Assembly (NCBI RefSeq): GCF_006384975.1 | Contig: NZ_CP021645.1 | Coordinates: forward strand, 1,950,001-2,014,000 | Reading direction: 5' to 3' | DNA length: 64,000 nucleotides | Origin: Pseudomonas oryzihabitans | GTDB taxonomy: Bacteria > Pseudomonadota > Gammaproteobacteria > Pseudomonadales > Pseudomonadaceae | In this document: positions 8,410 through 17,883 of the stretch, in pieces | Layout of the letters: the number at the start of each line of letters is the position of its first letter | Numbering within the stretch: the stretch's first letter is position 1 | Made by a program: the position numbers and the translations under genes | Notes under the pieces: generated by a model | Databases searched by the model: none | Told to the model about the DNA's origin: nothing | What the model saw: only the letters and a program-made list of their open reading frames with translations

Positions 8410-8461
8410 GAGGCGACTCGCCTGATCCTGCATGGCCCTGCGGGATCGAGCGAGTCGCCTC
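8410..8461 (+). terminator. strong terminator after the aceA operon
   Basis: GAGGCGACTCGC at 8410-8421 pairs with GCGAGTCGCCTC at 8450-8461, with further pairing of ATCC/GGAT inside, and TTCTATTT follows. A second hairpin lies just upstream (about 8364-8396: AGGGCG, GCGGGT / ACCCGC, CGCCCT). The pair separates aceA from the convergent prpD. Confidence 0.8.
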
Positions 8462-8467
8462 TTCTAT

Positions 8468-9952
8468 TTACAACACGAACAGATCCACGAAGCGATGCAC
8501 CGGGGTGGCTTCCAGGTCTGCCTGGTCCTTGCACAGGTCGAAGATCTGGGCGCAGCGACCGGCTGGGAAGCGCGTGGCCAGGTTGTTCTGGAACTTGCGC
8601 TCCAAGAGCGGAATGCCCTCTTCGCGACGCCGGCGATGGCCGATGGGATATTCCACGGCGATCTTCTCGGTACTGCTGCCGTCGGTGAAGAACACCTGCA
8701 GGGCGTTGGCGATGGATCTCTTGTCGGCTTCCAGGTACTCGCGGCTGTAGCGCTCGTCCTCGACGATCTCCATCTTCTCGCGCAGCTGATCGATACGCGG
8801 ATGCGCCTGGTGGAAGGCGTCCTCGTAGTGCTCGGCGACCAGGTCACCGAACAGCAGCGGCACGGCGATCATGTATTGCAGGCAGTGGTCGCGGTCGGCG
8901 GCATTGGCCATGGGGCCCTGCTTGGAGATGATGCGGATGGCCGATTCGTGGGTGGTCACCACGATCTTCTCGATCTCATCCACCCGGTCGCGCACCTGGG
9001 GATGCAGGAGCACCGCGGCCTCGGCGGCGGTCTGGGCATGGAATTCCGCGGGGAAGCTGATCTTGAACAGCACGTTTTCCATCACGTAGCTGCCGAAGCC
9101 CTGGGGGAAGCGGAACTGGCGCTGGTCGGCTGGCTTGGTGGCCAGGTCCTTGTTGGTGTGGCTGAACAGCACGTCATAGAAGCCCCACTGGGGCGCGCTG
9201 AGCACGCCGGGGATGCCCATCTCGCCACGCAGGGCGATGTCGGCCAGGCGCACGCCGCGGCTGGAGGCGTCACCTGCGGCCCAGGACTTGCGGCTGCCGG
9301 CATTGGGCGCATGGCGATAGGTGCGCAGCGCCTGGCCGTCAACGAAGGCATGGGACAGGGCCGCCAGCAGCTGTTCGCGATTGGCACCCATCAGCTTGGC
9401 GCTGACCGCGGTTGAGGCCAGCTTGACCAGGAAGACATGGTCCAGGCCGACGCGGTTGAAGGAGTTCTCCAGGGCGAACACCCCCTGGATCTCGTGGGCC
9501 ATGACCATGGCCTCCAGCACCTGGCGCATGGTCAGGGGCGCTTCGCCCTGGGCCACGCGGCGCTGGGAGAGGTGGTCGGCCACCGCCAGGATGGCGCCGA
9601 GGTTGTCGGAGGGGTGGCCCCACTCGGCGGCCAGCCAGGTGTCGTTGTAGTCCAGCCAGCGAATGATGCAGCCGATGTCCCAGGCCGCCTTGACCGGGTC
9701 CAGGCGATAGCTGGTGCCCGGCACCCGCGCGCCCTGGGGCACCACGGTGCCTTCGACTTGGGGACCGAGCAGCTTGGTGCACTCGGGGAAGCGCAGGGCC
9801 AGTAGGCCGCAGCCGAGGGTGTCCATCAGACAGTTGCGGGCGGTGTCCAGGGCCTCGCGGGAGGTGACCTGGTAGGTCAGCACGTAATCGGCCAGGTCCT
9901 GGATGACCTGGTCGTAATCGGGTCGGTTGTTGAGATCGACGTTGGCGCTCAT
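8468..9952 (-). CDS. prpD: 2-methylcitrate dehydratase
   Basis: A 494-residue MmgE/PrpD-family enzyme, the iron-sulfur-independent 2-methylcitrate dehydratase of propionate oxidation. Conserved blocks include [38 protein letters not shown] and [20 protein letters not shown]. The length matches E. coli PrpD (483). It is the last gene of the minus-strand operon prpR-prpB-prpC-prpD. PrpD-type dehydratases yield 2-methylaconitate, which the cell's aconitase then hydrates. The usual Pseudomonas alternative, AcnD plus PrpF, is absent here. A REP pair separates it from prpC. Confidence 0.96.
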   Translation of the reverse strand: MSANVDLNNRPDYDQVIQDLADYVLTYQVTSREALDTARNCLMDTLGCGLLALRFPECTKLLGPQVEGTVVPQGARVPGTSYRLDPVKAAWDIGCIIRWLDYNDTWLAAEWGHPSDNLGAILAVADHLSQRRVAQGEAPLTMRQVLEAMVMAHEIQGVFALENSFNRVGLDHVFLVKLASTAVSAKLMGANREQLLAALSHAFVDGQALRTYRHAPNAGSRKSWAAGDASSRGVRLADIALRGEMGIPGVLSAPQWGFYDVLFSHTNKDLATKPADQRQFRFPQGFGSYVMENVLFKISFPAEFHAQTAAEAAVLLHPQVRDRVDEIEKIVVTTHESAIRIISKQGPMANAADRDHCLQYMIAVPLLFGDLVAEHYEDAFHQAHPRIDQLREKMEIVEDERYSREYLEADKRSIANALQVFFTDGSSTEKIAVEYPIGHRRRREEGIPLLERKFQNNLATRFPAGRCAQIFDLCKDQADLEATPVHRFVDLFVL

Positions 9953-9967
9953 GGGTTTTGGTTCCTT

Positions 9968-10040
9968 ATCGCGGCCATGGGCCGCTCCTACGGAGTTGGC
10001 GGCCGCGGGCGCTCCCGTAGGAGCGGCCCATGGCCGCGAT
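9968..10040. repeat. REP-type inverted pair between prpC and prpD
   Basis: The arms 9968-9993 and 10015-10040 are exact 26-bp inverted complements around a 21-bp loop, with core GCGGCCATGGGCCGCTCCTA. The same core pair recurs at 59994-60056. This fits a Pseudomonas REP/BIME doublet. Inside the operon it could stabilise upstream prpBC mRNA or reduce expression of prpD. Confidence 0.9.
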
Positions 10041-10047
10041 CAAACGC

Positions 10048-11175
10048 TTAACGATTGGCGATGGGCGTGAACGGACGCTGCTCGACGCCGATGTAATCCG
10101 CGCTGGGGCGGATGATGCGGTTGTCGGCGCGCTGCTCGAAGACATGGGCGCACCAGCCGGCCGTCCGCGAGCAGACGAAGATCGGGGTGAACAGCGGCGT
10201 CGGAATGCCGAGGAAGTGATAGGCCGAGGCGTGATAGAAGTCGGCGTTGGGGAATAGCCCCTTCTCTTCCTTCATGGTGCGGTCGATGGCTTCCGAGACC
10301 GGGAACAGCACGCGGTCGCCCACCTCCGCCGCCAGTTGTCGGGCATAGTCCTTGATCACCTCGTTGCGCGGATCGCTGTCGCGGTAGATGGCGTGGCCGA
10401 AGCCCATCACCTTTTCCTTGCGTTCGAGCAGCTGCTTGAGCCCGGTGACCGCCTCCTCGGGCGAAGCGAAGCGCTCGATCAGCGCCATGGCCGCCTCGTT
10501 GGCGCCGCCGTGCAGCGGCCCGCGCAGGGAGCCGATGGCGCCGGTGACGCAGGAATAGAGATCCGACAGCGTCGAGGCGCAGACCCGGGCGGTAAAGGTG
10601 GAGGCGTTGAATTCGTGCTCGGCATAGAGGATCAGCGAGACGTTCATCACCCGGGCATGCAGCTCGCTGGGCGCCTTGCCGTGCAGCAGAGTGAGGAAGT
10701 GACTGGCAATGTCCGGCGCATTACTGCTGCAGTCGATGCGGGTGCCACTCTGGCTGAAGTGATGCCAATACAGCAGGATCGCCGGGAAGGCGCCGAGCAG
10801 GCGGTCAGCCACCAGTTGCTGGTCGGCGAAGCTGCGCTCCGGCTCCAGGGTACCCAGCAACGAGGCGCCGGTGCGCATCACGTCCATGGGGTGGGCACTG
10901 GCGGGAATGCGCTCCAGGCCCTCCTTGAGTGGTTGCGGCAGGTCGCGCAGCGCGGCCAGGCGCTGGCGGTAGGCGTCCAGTTGCGCCTGGGTCGGCAGCT
11001 CGCCATAGAGCAACAGGTGGGCCACTTCCTCGAAGTCGGCCCCGGCGGCCAGTTCGCGGATGTCGTAGCCCCGGTAGGTGAGGCCGGCGCCGGTCTTGCC
11101 GACGGTGCATAGCGCGGTGCGGCCGGCGACTTGGCCACGCAGGCCGGCGCCGCCGAGGGTTTTGCTGTCTGCCAT
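10048..11175 (-). CDS. prpC: 2-methylcitrate synthase
   Basis: A 375-residue citrate-synthase-fold enzyme condensing propionyl-CoA with oxaloacetate. The catalytic triad context is visible: His in GPLHGGANE, His in GFGHAIYR and Asp in NADFYHASAY. The short length and the start GLRGQVAGRTALCTVG fit the type-2 methylcitrate synthase rather than housekeeping GltA. It lies between prpB (55 bp upstream) and prpD. Confidence 0.96.
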   Translation of the reverse strand: MADSKTLGGAGLRGQVAGRTALCTVGKTGAGLTYRGYDIRELAAGADFEEVAHLLLYGELPTQAQLDAYRQRLAALRDLPQPLKEGLERIPASAHPMDVMRTGASLLGTLEPERSFADQQLVADRLLGAFPAILLYWHHFSQSGTRIDCSSNAPDIASHFLTLLHGKAPSELHARVMNVSLILYAEHEFNASTFTARVCASTLSDLYSCVTGAIGSLRGPLHGGANEAAMALIERFASPEEAVTGLKQLLERKEKVMGFGHAIYRDSDPRNEVIKDYARQLAAEVGDRVLFPVSEAIDRTMKEEKGLFPNADFYHASAYHFLGIPTPLFTPIFVCSRTAGWCAHVFEQRADNRIIRPSADYIGVEQRPFTPIANR

Positions 11176-11230
11176 CGTCTCGCTCCTCTTGGAGTTGTTA
11201 TGCGAAAAAGCGGGCGTTCAGGGTGGAGCC

Positions 11231-12118
11231 TTAGTGCTTGTGTTGCTGGAATAGCCTGTCCAGCTGATCTTCGTATCTGTGGTAATCGATGCGGTCATAG
11301 AGCTCGGCGCGGGTCTGCATGGTGTCGACCACCGCCTGCTGGCTGCCATCGCGGCGGATCGCCGTATAGACGTTCTCGGCGGCGCGGTTGGCGGCGCGGA
11401 AGGCTGACAGCGGGTAAAGCACCAGGCTGACTTCGGCCCCGGCCAGCTCCTCGGTGGTGAACAGCGGCGTGGCGCCGAATTCGGTGATGTTGGCCAGGAT
11501 CGGCACCCCCACCGCCTGGGCGAACTGGCGGTACATGGGCAGCTCGGTCATGGCCTCGGGAAAGATCATGTCGGCGCCGGCCTCGACGCAGGCGCAGGCG
11601 CGGTCGATGGCGGCCTGCAGCCCCTCCACCGCCAGGGCGTCGGTGCGGGCCATGATCACGAAGTCGGGATCGGTACGGGCATCCACCGCCGCCTTGATGC
11701 GATCGACCATCTCCTGCTGGCTGACGATCTCCTTGCCCGGCCGGTGGCCACAGCGCTTGGCGCCCACCTGATCCTCGATATGCATGGCCGCCGCGCCGGC
11801 CTTGATCAGCGACCGGACGGTGCGGGCCACGTTGAAGGCCGAGGCGCCGAAGCCGGTGTCAACGTCCACCAGCAGCGGCAGGTCGCAGACATCGGTGATC
11901 CGGCGCACGTCGATCAGTACGTCTTCCAGTCCGCTGATGCCCAGGTCCGGCAGCCCCAGGGAACCAGCCGCGACCCCGCCGCCGGACAGATAGATGGCGT
12001 GGAAGCCGGCGCGCTTGGCCAGCAGCGCATGGTTGGCGTTGAGGGTGCCGACCACCTGCAGCGGGCGTTCGGCGGCGACGGCGGCGCGGAATTTCTGGCC
12101 GGGACTGACGGCAGGCAT
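11231..12118 (-). CDS. prpB: 2-methylisocitrate lyase
   Basis: A 295-residue member of the PEP mutase/isocitrate lyase superfamily that cleaves 2-methylisocitrate to pyruvate and succinate. The catalytic signature KRCGH (about residue 123) and the metal site VDVDTGFG are present, with MHIEDQVG between them. The length is typical of PrpB (about 295). It begins 4 bp after the end of the GntR regulator gene in the same operon. Confidence 0.97.
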   Translation of the reverse strand: MPAVSPGQKFRAAVAAERPLQVVGTLNANHALLAKRAGFHAIYLSGGGVAAGSLGLPDLGISGLEDVLIDVRRITDVCDLPLLVDVDTGFGASAFNVARTVRSLIKAGAAAMHIEDQVGAKRCGHRPGKEIVSQQEMVDRIKAAVDARTDPDFVIMARTDALAVEGLQAAIDRACACVEAGADMIFPEAMTELPMYRQFAQAVGVPILANITEFGATPLFTTEELAGAEVSLVLYPLSAFRAANRAAENVYTAIRRDGSQQAVVDTMQTRAELYDRIDYHRYEDQLDRLFQQHKH

Positions 12119-12122
12119 GGCG

Positions 12123-12824
12123 TTACCTCGACTGAGCTTGGACTAGGGGATGGTGCTGCAGATTGCGCTTGGAAGCGGCGATGTGGCGGCGCATCAGCAG
12201 CTCGGCCAGCTCGCCATCGCCCTCGGCCAGGGCATCGAGGATGCGATGGTGCTCGGCGAAGGCCTGGCGCGGCCGATTGGGGGTGGCGGAGACCTTGAGT
12301 CGGTACATGCGCACCAGGTGATAGAGCTCGCCGCACAGCAGCCGCACCAGCATGCCGTTGCCGCTGGCCTGGATGATGCGGTAGTGGAAGTCGTGGTCGC
12401 CTTCTTGCAGGTAGTAGCCGGTACCGGCCTGGAACGCCGGGTCGCGCTCGTGGGTATCCAGCAGTTGGCGCAATTCGTCGATGCCCTGGGGGGTGAGGCG
12501 CTCGGCCGCCAGGCGGCAGGCCATGCCTTCGAGGGATTCGCGGATCTCGTAGAGTTCGACCAGCTCGGCCAGGCTCAGGGCGGCGACCCGGGCGCCGGCA
12601 TGGGGCACCCGCACCACCAGCCGTTGGCCCTCCAGGCGATGGATGGCTTCGCGCAGCGGACCGCGACTGATGCCATAGGTACGGGCCAGCTCCGGTTCGG
12701 AAATCTTGCTGCCCGGCGCCACGTCGCCGCGGACGATGGCCTCGCGAATACGCCGGAAGACCTGCTCGGAGAGGGTCCCGCTGTCGGTCTCGGGCGCGTC
12801 ACCTAAGAGAGGGCTATCGATCAT
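12123..12824 (-). CDS. GntR-family (FCD) regulator of the prp operon
   Basis: A 233-residue GntR regulator. The winged HTH (about residues 15-75) contains [29 protein letters not shown], and the C-terminal FCD effector domain follows from about 85. ATG 12824 is preferred because AAAAGG lies 8 bases upstream; GTG at 12833 would be an alternative. It is the first gene of the prp operon, so it probably autoregulates. The dyad TGTCGACA occurs both over its start and upstream of the -35 element. The 2-methylcitrate pathway is the clear target; the effector is inferred. Confidence 0.92.
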   Translation of the reverse strand: MIDSPLLGDAPETDSGTLSEQVFRRIREAIVRGDVAPGSKISEPELARTYGISRGPLREAIHRLEGQRLVVRVPHAGARVAALSLAELVELYEIRESLEGMACRLAAERLTPQGIDELRQLLDTHERDPAFQAGTGYYLQEGDHDFHYRIIQASGNGMLVRLLCGELYHLVRMYRLKVSATPNRPRQAFAEHHRILDALAEGDGELAELLMRRHIAASKRNLQHHPLVQAQSR

Positions 12825-12825
12825 T

Positions 12826-12896
12826 GTCGACACCTTTTGTGTTTATGGACTTAATAACTACGCCTTAACACCTTATCAGTCAATCTTTGTCGACAA
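12826..12896 (-). promoter_or_regulatory. prp promoter with two TGTCGACA operator dyads
   Basis: On the minus strand, TTGACT (12878-12883) and TAGTTA (12855-12860) are spaced by 17 bp as a sigma-70 promoter. The palindrome TTGTCGACAA at 12887-12896 lies just upstream of the -35, and TGTCGACA at 12826-12833 lies at the ribosome site. Such dyads suit a GntR/FCD dimer, so the operator pair brackets the promoter. Confidence 0.65.
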
Positions 12897-12980
12897 TCCA
12901 GCTGTGACAGTCTGTATCTCCCCTGCCCTCACGACGGTTCGCTACACTAGCGCGCCGTCCAGCCTCCAGCCGACCTCGCC

Positions 12981-14324
12981 ATGCCCCTCTGCCACCTGCA
13001 TCCGCTGCCCTACCACGCCGAGCCCACGGCGCGTTTCGCCCTGCTGCACGGCGAGCCTGGCGCGGTGCTGCTGGATTCGGGGCGGCCAGTAGCCGAGCGC
13101 GGTCGTTACGACCTCATGGCGGCCTGGCCGCTGGCGGTGCTGCAACCGGCAGCCGGCGAAGATGGCCGCGCCTTCTTCGCCCGTGCGCGTGCCGCCTTGG
13201 TCAAACTGGGCCGGGCGGAATTGCCGGACGAGGTGGAGCTACCCTTCGCCGGTGGCCTGCTGGGCTATCTCGGCTATGACTTCGGCCGGCGCCTGGAACG
13301 GCTGCCGGAGGGTGCCCGCGCCGATCTGCAACTGCCCGATGCCCGCCTGGGGCTCTATGCCTGGGCGCTGATCACCGATCACCAGGCACGGACCAGCCAG
13401 CTGGTCTGCCATCCGGCACTGGACGCAGCGGAACGAAAACGACTGATCGCCCTGTTCGAAGCCGAGGCAACGCCCGAGACCTCTGACTTCAGCCTCACCG
13501 CGCCCTTCGCCGCCGACATCGACCGCGATACCTATCGCCAGCGCATCGAGGCCATCCAGGCCTATATCGCCGCGGGCGATTGCTACCAGGTCAACTTCGC
13601 CCAGCGCTTCCGCGCGCCCTTCGAGGGTTCGCCCTGGACCGCCTACCTCGCCCTGCGCGCGGCCTGTCCGACGCCCTTTTCCGGCTACCTGGCGCTGGAC
13701 CGGGGCGCCCTGCTCAGCCATTCGCCCGAGCGCTTCCTGCGGGTGAGCCGCGGCCAGGTGGAAACCCGGCCGATCAAGGGCACCCGGCCACGGCGTGCCG
13801 ATCCCAGCGCCGATGCCGCCGAAGCCACAGCGCTGCTCGCCAGCCCCAAGGATCGCGCCGAGAATCTGATGATCGTCGATCTGCTGCGCAACGACCTGGG
13901 CCGCAGTTGCCGCATCGGCTCGGTACGGGTGCCCGAGCTGTTCGCCCTGGAGAGCTATCCCAACGTCCACCATCTGGTCAGCGCCGTGACCGGTGAACTG
14001 GCCGCGGGCCTGGACGCCCTTGATCTTTTGGCCGGCAGCTTTCCCGGCGGCTCCATCACCGGCGCGCCGAAGATCCGCGCCATGCAGATCATCGACGAAC
14101 TGGAAGAGACCCGCCGCGGCCCCTACTGCGGCTCGCTGCTCTACCTGGACGTGCGTGGCGAGAGCGACAGCTCCATCCTCATCCGCAGCCTGCTGGCCGA
14201 AGATGGCGTACTCAGTTGCTGGGGCGGCGGCGGCATCGTCATGGATTCCCACTGGGCCGACGAGTACGCCGAGTCTCTGGCCAAGGTGCGGGTCTTGCTG
14301 GAAACGCTGGAAGCCCATAGCTGA
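12981..14324 (+). CDS. pabB: aminodeoxychorismate synthase component I
   Basis: A 447-residue chorismate-utilising enzyme. It contains the diagnostic PIKGTRPR (the PabB lysine that attacks chorismate C2), ENLMIVDLLRNDLGR, and GSITGAPKIRAM with the catalytic glutamate region after it. It makes 4-amino-4-deoxychorismate for folate synthesis together with the PabA amidotransferase, which is not in the window. It is divergent from the prp operon and followed 48 bp later by a PAPS-reductase-like gene. Confidence 0.95.
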   Translation: MPLCHLHPLPYHAEPTARFALLHGEPGAVLLDSGRPVAERGRYDLMAAWPLAVLQPAAGEDGRAFFARARAALVKLGRAELPDEVELPFAGGLLGYLGYDFGRRLERLPEGARADLQLPDARLGLYAWALITDHQARTSQLVCHPALDAAERKRLIALFEAEATPETSDFSLTAPFAADIDRDTYRQRIEAIQAYIAAGDCYQVNFAQRFRAPFEGSPWTAYLALRAACPTPFSGYLALDRGALLSHSPERFLRVSRGQVETRPIKGTRPRRADPSADAAEATALLASPKDRAENLMIVDLLRNDLGRSCRIGSVRVPELFALESYPNVHHLVSAVTGELAAGLDALDLLAGSFPGGSITGAPKIRAMQIIDELEETRRGPYCGSLLYLDVRGESDSSILIRSLLAEDGVLSCWGGGGIVMDSHWADEYAESLAKVRVLLETLEAHS

Positions 14325-14372
14325 TCCGGCTTTGCTACCATGGGCGCAACCTTCGCCTGGCTGGAGCCCACC

Positions 14373-14993
14373 ATGTCTCTCGATCTCGCCCGCATCAACG
14401 CCGACCTCGGCCGCGACCCCGAAAAGCTCGTCGCCTGGGCCCTGGGGCTGGGTAAAAGCGCCATCGTCACCACCAACTTCCGCCCCTTCGAGGCGGTGAT
14501 CCTGCACCTGGTCAGCCAGGTCAAGCCGGACATCCCGGTGGTCTGGATGGACAGTGGCTACAACACCCCCGCCACCTACCGCTGCGCCGACGAGATCGTG
14601 CGCAAGCTGAATCTCAACCTGGTGACCTACCTACCCAAGCGCTCCCGCGCCCACCGCGAGGCCATCGACGGCCCGGTGCCGGGGCTGGACGATCCGCGCC
14701 ACGCCGCCTTCACCGAAGAGGTCAAGCTCGAACCCTTCGCCCGTGCCTTGCGCGAGACCGCCCCGGAAGTCTGGTTCACCGCCCTGCGCGCCACCGACAC
14801 CGCGGTGCGCGCCCAGATGGACCCGGTCAGCGTCAATCCGGACGGCCTGATCAAGGTCGCGCCGCTACTGCACTGGACCTCCAAGGACCTCTACCAGTAC
14901 CTGACCGCCCACGACCTGCCCAACGAATTCGACTACTTCGATCCCACCAAGGGCGACGAAAACCGCGAGTGCGGCCTGCACCTCGCCCACTGA
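14373..14993 (+). CDS. short PAPS-reductase-family protein (CysH-like)
   Basis: A 206-residue protein aligning along its length with the CysH core: HLVSQVKPDIPVVWMDSGYNTPATYR, VKLEPFARALRE, a KVLP-type ILHW segment, and the terminal ECGLH with Cys200. CysH reduces PAPS or APS to sulfite. Two features are odd. The phosphate-loop motif SSSFG of E. coli CysH is replaced by TTNFRP, and the paired cysteines that bind the 4Fe-4S cluster of Pseudomonas APS reductases are missing. It may be a PAPS-type enzyme, a paralogue with a changed substrate, or inactive. GGAG precedes the ATG. Confidence 0.8.
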   Translation: MSLDLARINADLGRDPEKLVAWALGLGKSAIVTTNFRPFEAVILHLVSQVKPDIPVVWMDSGYNTPATYRCADEIVRKLNLNLVTYLPKRSRAHREAIDGPVPGLDDPRHAAFTEEVKLEPFARALRETAPEVWFTALRATDTAVRAQMDPVSVNPDGLIKVAPLLHWTSKDLYQYLTAHDLPNEFDYFDPTKGDENRECGLHLAH

Positions 14994-15053
14994 GTCGACG
15001 TCTCCTGCGCGCCCGACCCAGGGCGCGCGTTCTGCCTGCCTGAAAACCCGCCC

Positions 15054-16334
15054 ATGAACGCTGCCAGCCCTACCCAGTCCCGCAAGGGCGTCTTCGCCGT
15101 GGTCCTCGGCAACGCCGTGGAATTCTTCGACTTCGGCGTCTACGCCACCTTCGCCGTACTCATCGGCCAGGTGTTCTTTCCCTCGGAAAACGCCTTCGCC
15201 AGCCTGATGGCCAGCGTCATCACCTTCGGCGTCGGCTTCGTCGTCCGGCCGCTGGGCGCCATCTTCATCGGCGCCTGGGCCGACCGTGTCGGTCGCAAGC
15301 CCGCGATGCTGCTGACCATGGTGCTGATGGCCCTGGGCACCGGTGGTATCGCCGTGCTGCCCGGCTACGAACAGATCGGCATCGCCGCGCCCATCCTGCT
15401 GGTGGTGACGCGCTTGCTGCAGGGCTTGGCCTGGGGCGGCGAAGCCGGTCCCGCCACCACCTACATCCTCGAAGCAGCGCCGCTGCACAAGCGCGGCACC
15501 TACGCCTGTTGGCAGGTGGTGGCCCAGGGCCTGGCGGCAGTGGCAGCCGGGCTGATCGGCTATGGTCTGACGCTCTGGCTCACTCCCGAACAACTGCTGG
15601 CCTGGGGCTGGCGAATGCCCTTCCTGCTCGGTCTGGCGATCCTACCCATCGGCCTCTATATAAGGCGCGGCTTGGTAGATACCCACGTTGGCGAAACCCG
15701 CGGAACCGGGGCGGTGTTGCGCGAGGTCACGACCACCCAGCGCCGACCGCTGCTGCTGGGACTCTTGATCCTCTCCGGCAGCACCATCACCCAGTATTTC
15801 CTCAACTACATGACCACCTTCGCCCTGGTGGAACTCAAGCTACCCGCCAGCATCGCCATGCTCGCCACCCTGGTGATGGGCGCGGCCATGGCGGTCTGCT
15901 CGATCCTCGGCGGCATCCTCAGCGATCGCTATGGCCGGCGCATCATCCTGATCCTGCCGCGGCTACTGTTGCTGGTGCTGCTCTATCCGGCGCTGGAACT
16001 GATCATCCAGGCCCCCGGACCAGGCACCTTCCTGCTGACCCTGGCAGTGCTCTCCGGCCTGCACGGCATGAGCGGCGCCGCGCTGATCGTCTTGCTGGTG
16101 GAGAGCTTTCCGCAGCGGGTGCGGGCCACCGGCTTCTCGCTGGTCTATGCGGTGGGGGTGGCAGCCTTCGGCGGCACCGCCCAGATCGTGGTGACCTGGC
16201 TGCTCGGCGCCACCGGGGATCGCATGGCGCCGGCCGCCTACCTGCTGGTTGCCAACCTGGTCTGTCTCGGCGCCGCCTGGTTCGCCGCCGAGACCTGTCC
16301 GGGACGTCAGCCGGCGGAGCGCTCCGCGGCATAA
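15054..16334 (+). CDS. MFS transporter, metabolite:H+ symporter (MHS) type
   Basis: A 426-residue, 12-helix permease. The MHS subfamily hallmarks are present: the opening GNAVEFFDFGVYATFAVLIG, the loop GAWADRVGRKPAM between helices 2 and 3, and a repeated SDRYGRR loop in the second half. MHS carriers take up citrate, alpha-ketoglutarate, proline/betaine or other carboxylates; the substrate here cannot be read. The last 28 bp overlap the convergent MFS gene. Confidence 0.9.
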   Translation: MNAASPTQSRKGVFAVVLGNAVEFFDFGVYATFAVLIGQVFFPSENAFASLMASVITFGVGFVVRPLGAIFIGAWADRVGRKPAMLLTMVLMALGTGGIAVLPGYEQIGIAAPILLVVTRLLQGLAWGGEAGPATTYILEAAPLHKRGTYACWQVVAQGLAAVAAGLIGYGLTLWLTPEQLLAWGWRMPFLLGLAILPIGLYIRRGLVDTHVGETRGTGAVLREVTTTQRRPLLLGLLILSGSTITQYFLNYMTTFALVELKLPASIAMLATLVMGAAMAVCSILGGILSDRYGRRIILILPRLLLLVLLYPALELIIQAPGPGTFLLTLAVLSGLHGMSGAALIVLLVESFPQRVRATGFSLVYAVGVAAFGGTAQIVVTWLLGATGDRMAPAAYLLVANLVCLGAAWFAAETCPGRQPAERSAA

Positions 16335-17617
16335 CCCTCCTCGCGGCGGCTCTTGCGTTCGAGGCCGGTGTAGACCACCCCGGTCAGCAGCAGACCGAAC
16401 ACCAGCACCCCCGCCAGCAGATAGAGTCCGGAAGCCAGGGTACCGGTCGCCGCCTTGAGCGCGCCGATGCCATAGGGGCCCAGATAGCCGCCGAGGTTGC
16501 CGACCGAGTTGATCAGGGCGATGCCGGCGGCAGCGCTGGCTCCGGCGAAGAAGCGTCCGGGCAGGGTCCAGAACAGCGCGGTGAGGGAAAACAGGCAGAA
16601 GGCCACGACCGACAGCGCCGCCAGTTGCAGCACGGCGGTGCCGAACCAGGCGCTACCGGCCATGGCCAGGGCGCCCACCGCATAGAGCACCGCCAGGTGC
16701 CCGTAGCGATCACCCAGCCGATCCGAACTGCGCGGCACGATCAGCAGGCCGAGGATACCGAAGGCATAGGGAATGGCCGAGACGAAACCGGTGGTGAGAT
16801 CGCTGCCGCCGAATTGGTGGATCAACGTCGGCAGCCACAGCCCCAGGCCATAGATGCTCAGGGTCACCGGCAGATAGTAAAGGGCCAAGAGCAGCACCCG
16901 GCGATCCTTGAGCGCGTGCAGCGGATTGCCATGGCGGGTCTGGTCGAAGAGGTGCAGGTCCTTTTCCAGCTCGGCCGCCAACCAGCGCTTCTCCTCCGCA
17001 TCGAGCCAGGCGACCTGATGCGGACCGTCCGGCAGTCGGGTCAGGGTCGGCCAGGCGAGCAGCACCGCCGGCGCGCCGATGCAGAGGAACAGCCACTGCC
17101 AGCCGTGCAGCCCGAGCGCGCCATCCAGTTGCAGCAGCATGCCCGACAGCGGCCCCGTCACCAGCATGGCGATGGGCTGGGAGAGGATGAACAGGCCCAT
17201 GATCTTGCCGCGATGGCGGACCGGGAACCACTGGGTGAGGTAATAGAGCACCCCAGGGAAGAAGCCGGCCTCGGCCACCCCCAGCAGGAAGCGCATGACA
17301 TAGAAGCTGTGTGGCCCCTGGACGAAGGCCATGCCCATGGTGATGGCACCCCAGGTCACCAGGATGCGGGCGAACCAGCGACGGGCGCCGAAGCGGTCCA
17401 GCAGCAGGTTACTGGGTACCTCGAACAGGAAGTAGCCCACGAAGAACAGCCCGGCCCCCAGGCCGTAGGCGGCATCACCGATGCCGACGTCGGCGCCCAT
17501 GTGCAGCTTGGCGAAACCCACCGCGGAGCGATCGATGTAGGCCACGAGATAGAGCAGTACGAGGAAGGGGACGAGCTTGAAAGTGATCCGGCGGATGAGG
17601 GCGGACTCGGGGTTCAT
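16307..17617 (-). CDS. MFS transporter, anion:cation symporter (ACS) type
   Basis: A 436-residue, 12-helix MFS protein starting MNPESALIRRITFKLVPFLVLLYLVAYIDR in family style, with GFFPGVLYYLTQWFP and NPLHALKDRR in the central loop. ACS members import sugar acids such as galactonate, glucarate and hexuronates. Its promoter -10 region (17676-17681) lies in a sequence almost identical to that at araF. A role in importing aldonates of the neighbouring oxidative pathway is therefore a reasonable inference. Confidence 0.9.
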   Translation of the reverse strand: MNPESALIRRITFKLVPFLVLLYLVAYIDRSAVGFAKLHMGADVGIGDAAYGLGAGLFFVGYFLFEVPSNLLLDRFGARRWFARILVTWGAITMGMAFVQGPHSFYVMRFLLGVAEAGFFPGVLYYLTQWFPVRHRGKIMGLFILSQPIAMLVTGPLSGMLLQLDGALGLHGWQWLFLCIGAPAVLLAWPTLTRLPDGPHQVAWLDAEEKRWLAAELEKDLHLFDQTRHGNPLHALKDRRVLLLALYYLPVTLSIYGLGLWLPTLIHQFGGSDLTTGFVSAIPYAFGILGLLIVPRSSDRLGDRYGHLAVLYAVGALAMAGSAWFGTAVLQLAALSVVAFCLFSLTALFWTLPGRFFAGASAAAGIALINSVGNLGGYLGPYGIGALKAATGTLASGLYLLAGVLVFGLLLTGVVYTGLERKSRREEGYAAERSAG

Positions 17618-17674
17618 GGCGTTCTCCGACTTGTTGTTTTTGTGTCATTTGAGCGCGAGCCCCTAAAAACCTAA

Positions 17675-17704
17675 CATAGTATGATTGAGGCGACAATTGT
17701 TCAA
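17675..17704 (-). promoter_or_regulatory. MFS promoter with candidate GntR operator (site A)
   Basis: On the minus strand TTGAAC (17699-17704) and TACTAT (17676-17681) are spaced by 17 bp. The -10 lies inside AATCATACTATG, which matches the araF promoter sequence AATCATACTATC (20425-20436) in 11 of 12 bases. A repressor bound here would cover the -10. Confidence 0.6.
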
Positions 17705-17708
17705 AAAA

Positions 17709-17723
17709 AGCCGTTTGTCGGCT
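17709..17723. other. small hairpin in AT-rich intergenic region
   Basis: AGCCG-TTTGT-CGGCT is flanked by A-rich sequence on the left and T-rich sequence on the right. The surrounding 17690-17770 is strikingly AT-rich for this genome. It could be a weak bidirectional terminator or part of the promoter zone between the MFS and GntR genes. Confidence 0.35.
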
Positions 17724-17883
17724 ATTTCTTATAATTTGATAATATAAAAATAAAGATACGAAGTAGGAAATCCTACATCTTGTCTTCCGCTAATCCCCAT
17801 TCCAGAGCCGTCGGGCCGTCTCCCACAACGGTTATTGCGCTGACAGTGGTACAATGATGGCATGACGAATCGGATGCCTTTCG

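Noticed and set aside
9994..10014. Possible promoter inside the REP loop before prpD
   Set aside because: The loop is GC-rich with no -10-like sequence; the REP explanation is sufficient.
15509..17674. 721-codon plus-strand frame crossing both MFS genes
   Set aside because: It overlaps two clear transporters in other frames and its translation is low-complexity Arg/Gln/Gly-rich, typical of a codon-bias shadow.
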